Origin: CSP1-8 sp049688015
GTDB taxonomy: Bacteria; Desulfobacterota; Deferrimicrobia; Deferrimicrobiales; Deferrimicrobiaceae
Direction: 5' to 3'
NCBI GenBank assembly: GCA_049688015.1
Contig: JBAVJZ010000170.1
Span: 1-9,196 of the forward strand
Length of the DNA stretch: 9,196 nt
Shown: positions 7,700 through 9,196 of the stretch, one piece after another
Layout of the letters: every line of letters starts with the position of its first letter
How positions within the stretch are numbered: position 1 is the stretch's first letter
Made by a program: the position numbers and the translations under genes
Notes under the pieces: model-generated
Database searches by the model: none
What the model was told of the DNA's origin: nothing
The model's input: the letters and a program-made list of their open reading frames with translations, nothing else

Positions 7700-7782
7700 T
7701 CATGGTTCGGATTGAAATTTCCGTTGCAGCCCGAGCACGATTACGGGGATCGAAAAGAGGATCAAAGTTCCTAATGAGCTAG
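7507..7782 (+). CDS. Doubtful 91-aa reading frame, possible gene remnant
   Basis: The frame opens with ATG at 7507 in AT-rich DNA without a ribosome site and overlaps the last 83 bases of the opposing phosphatase gene. Residues about 1-33 look non-coding. Residues about 34-67 (VDIQIRMIYFGP, then GIKMNGYCLDAPEIEAADIM) use genome-like codons and read like the first two strands of a MoaD/ThiS beta-grasp sulfur carrier. The C-terminal Gly-Gly that defines such carriers is absent, and the remaining residues are simply the complement of the phosphatase tail. Best read as a decayed fragment or chance; an intact gene is unlikely. Confidence 0.15.
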   Translation: MPIVNQYNRQKVMNCNPMGRGKLIHNKCILFQQVDIQIRMIYFGPTGIKMNGYCLDAPEIEAADIMVRIEISVAARARLRGSKRGSKFLMS

Positions 7783-9109
7783 ACCCGGAGTAATTGTTTG
7801 ATCCCAGCGAGCAGCCTCCCCCACTTGCACTTGCGTTTCCACTTCCACCGCCACTTACCGTGACCGTCAAGGTATCGTTGGTCACGAACTCCCCATCGTC
7901 GGCCGACAGGCGCAGGATATAGGTCCCCGTCCCGGAAAAGTTCGCCGTCGTATCCACCGCGTTCGGATCGGCAAAGGTCGCCGTCCCCGGGCCGCTGACC
8001 TGACTCCAGGAAGTGGTCATTGCGCCGGGCGGGTTGGGCAGTCCGTCGTCGGTCACCGTCCCGTCCAGGGATGCAGCGGCCGGAAGGGTCACCGCCAGGT
8101 CCGGACCGGCATACACGCCGGGCGGCTGGTTCGCTCCTCCGGCGCCCACGCCGACGCTGCTCTGGACGTAGAAATCGTCCACAATGGTCCCGTTGATGTT
8201 CTTGAAGTAGAAGTGCGCAAGGCGAGGATTCCCCTGGTAGTTGAAGACACCGAACAAGGCGCCATAAGTAGCCCCCTGAGTGGAGGTATAAATGCTTGCC
8301 CACCACGCCCCGCTTCGCGTCTGCGAATATATGCTGTGCCCGCCAAGCCCGGAGACAAAAGCGAAACTTCGCCCCTCGTCGGACGGTGTGCTTGGATTGT
8401 CGGAAGCGAGAATGAGCGTGTTGCCGGTGCTTGCGACCGTCTGGTTCTGGAAGCTGCTGAGTAGGTGCGTCCGGGCGTAGGAATGATCGTGGCCCGTTGC
8501 GACGATTGCCCCACCTTTCCTTGATTCCTCGTAGACACCCCATCCCGTATCGTCGGTCTTATTTTCAACCTGCATCAAACGCATGTTCTTGTGCCAGCTG
8601 CTGATCCGCCAGATTGAGTTGTCCGTCGCGAGCCGGTCCCGAATGTAGAGGTCCTGGTTCACGCCGATGGTCCCCGGAGCCGTAAGCAAAATGAAGATGC
8701 CCTCGTAGTAGAACGAGGACCGGACACCCAGGTCACCGTCCCAGGGGATGCCCAGCCGGTTCATTCGGGCTGCCAGGAACTCCTGGTAACCTCCCGGTCC
8801 ATAGAAGCGTGCCGCATCATGATTCCCGACCGAGGCGAAGTAGGGGAAGTTCGGGCCGAGGATGCCATTGATCTGCCCGTCCCAGCCCGCAGGATTATCG
8901 ACGTAGTCGAAGTCGCCCTGGTGCAACACGGCATCGGCGCCTTCGTTCTTGATCAGATTAAGGACCGCCTCGGCGCTCGTACCCAGCCCCTGGTCGCCTA
9001 TGAAAGCGATCGTGAAATTGACCGGCGGCAGGTCGCCCTGCGCCAAAACCTGCGACGGGAGTGCGATTGCGACAAGGAGCGAGAAGACCGCGGCCAGCGC
9101 ACCTCTCAA
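7700..9109 (-). CDS. Exported purple-acid-phosphatase-like metallophosphoesterase with PKD-like domain and C-terminal sorting tail
   Basis: This 469-aa protein is probably a two-metal phosphatase acting outside the cytoplasmic membrane. The start is TTG, set by GGAGGT seven bases upstream and by the absence of a nearby in-frame ATG or GTG. Residues 1-23 are a signal peptide (LAAVFSLLVAIALPSQ, cleavage probably after VLA). The catalytic domain (about 30-315) shows the five-motif series of purple acid phosphatases: GDQG (Asp39), GDFDY (Asp66, Tyr69), GNHD (Asn96), SSWH (His173) and GHDH (His207, His209). Motif one is GDxG rather than the general DxH, and Tyr69 is where that family places its metal-bound tyrosine. 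Residues about 328-420 form a PKD/Ig-like domain (AGPDLAVTLPAAASLDGT, ending in TNDTLTVTVSGG). The end is Gly/Ser-rich with Cys433 (GGGCSLG), a hydrophobic stretch (446-461) and a short basic tail (QRKF), like a C-terminal sorting or anchoring signal. Substrate unknown; phosphate scavenging is an inference. It is not linked to the operon, and no second gene of the same unit is visible. Confidence 0.88.
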   Translation of the reverse strand: MRGALAAVFSLLVAIALPSQVLAQGDLPPVNFTIAFIGDQGLGTSAEAVLNLIKNEGADAVLHQGDFDYVDNPAGWDGQINGILGPNFPYFASVGNHDAARFYGPGGYQEFLAARMNRLGIPWDGDLGVRSSFYYEGIFILLTAPGTIGVNQDLYIRDRLATDNSIWRISSWHKNMRLMQVENKTDDTGWGVYEESRKGGAIVATGHDHSYARTHLLSSFQNQTVASTGNTLILASDNPSTPSDEGRSFAFVSGLGGHSIYSQTRSGAWWASIYTSTQGATYGALFGVFNYQGNPRLAHFYFKNINGTIVDDFYVQSSVGVGAGGANQPPGVYAGPDLAVTLPAAASLDGTVTDDGLPNPPGAMTTSWSQVSGPGTATFADPNAVDTTANFSGTGTYILRLSADDGEFVTNDTLTVTVSGGGSGNASASGGGCSLGSNNYSGSSSLGTLILFSIPVIVLGLQRKFQSEP

Positions 9110-9116
9110 TGTAACT

Positions 9117-9122
9117 ACCTCC
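9117..9122 (-). promoter_or_regulatory. Strong Shine-Dalgarno site fixing the TTG start of the exported phosphatase
   Basis: The minus strand reads GGAGGT here (ACCTCC on the plus strand), with seven bases before the TTG at 9109. This near-perfect anti-16S match at ideal spacing is the main reason for accepting the rare start codon. Confidence 0.85.
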
Positions 9123-9147
9123 GTGCGCGTCGCTAAAGGACCGAATC

Positions 9148-9153
9148 ATTATA
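9148..9153 (-). promoter_or_regulatory. Probable -10 box (TATAAT) of the exported phosphatase gene
   Basis: The minus strand reads a perfect TATAAT, 38 bases upstream of the TTG, which would give a leader of about 30 bases. At 16-18 base spacing there is no good TTGACA, and there is no TG extension in front of the hexamer. Either the promoter is weak or an activator substitutes for the -35; for a phosphatase PhoB would be an obvious guess, but I see no clear Pho box in the few bases left before the window edge. Confidence 0.5.
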
Positions 9154-9196
9154 ACTGGCAATCCGTCTTCTCTGGGAGAATCCTAGGATGCTCGCG

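Overview
The window is about 9.2 kb of mostly GC-rich bacterial chromosome (sampled 60-base lines are 68-72% GC inside genes). The gene families and their order suggest a deltaproteobacterial (Desulfobacterota, Geobacter-like) genome. This is inferred from remembered gene order, not from a search. I see no phage, transposon, CRISPR array, tRNA or rRNA.

Bases 3-7194 hold a tightly packed plus-strand operon of five genes: the 3' three quarters of mutS (its start lies off the left edge), a secreted AMIN/Amidase_3 N-acetylmuramoyl-L-alanine amidase, glnD (PII uridylyltransferase/uridylyl-removing enzyme), an MJ0936/YfcE-type metallophosphoesterase, and a XerD-type tyrosine recombinase. The first two junctions are GTGA overlaps, where GTG starts the next gene and TGA ends the previous one. 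The next two gaps are 9 and 6 bases. The genes serve different housekeeping jobs (mismatch repair, cell-wall hydrolysis at division, nitrogen signalling, a small phosphoesterase, chromosome-dimer resolution), so they look co-transcribed rather than forming one pathway. A short hairpin followed by a T-run at 7239-7261 probably ends the operon.

Bases 7254-7700 form a less GC-rich gap. A possible 61-residue minus-strand protein (7254-7439) runs convergently into the operon. Next to it is a markedly AT-rich stretch (about 33% GC over 7501-7620) with a doubtful plus-strand reading frame whose middle faintly resembles a MoaD/ThiS beta-grasp start.

Bases 7700-9153 hold a minus-strand gene for an exported purple-acid-phosphatase-like metallophosphoesterase. 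It has a signal peptide, five phosphoesterase motifs, a PKD-like domain, and a C-terminal Gly-rich/Cys/hydrophobic/basic tail resembling a surface-sorting signal. It starts at TTG with a strong Shine-Dalgarno, 38 bases from a perfect TATAAT. This gene and the small minus-strand ORF are the most interesting parts. The rest is ordinary core genome, and I found no convincing new multi-gene system.
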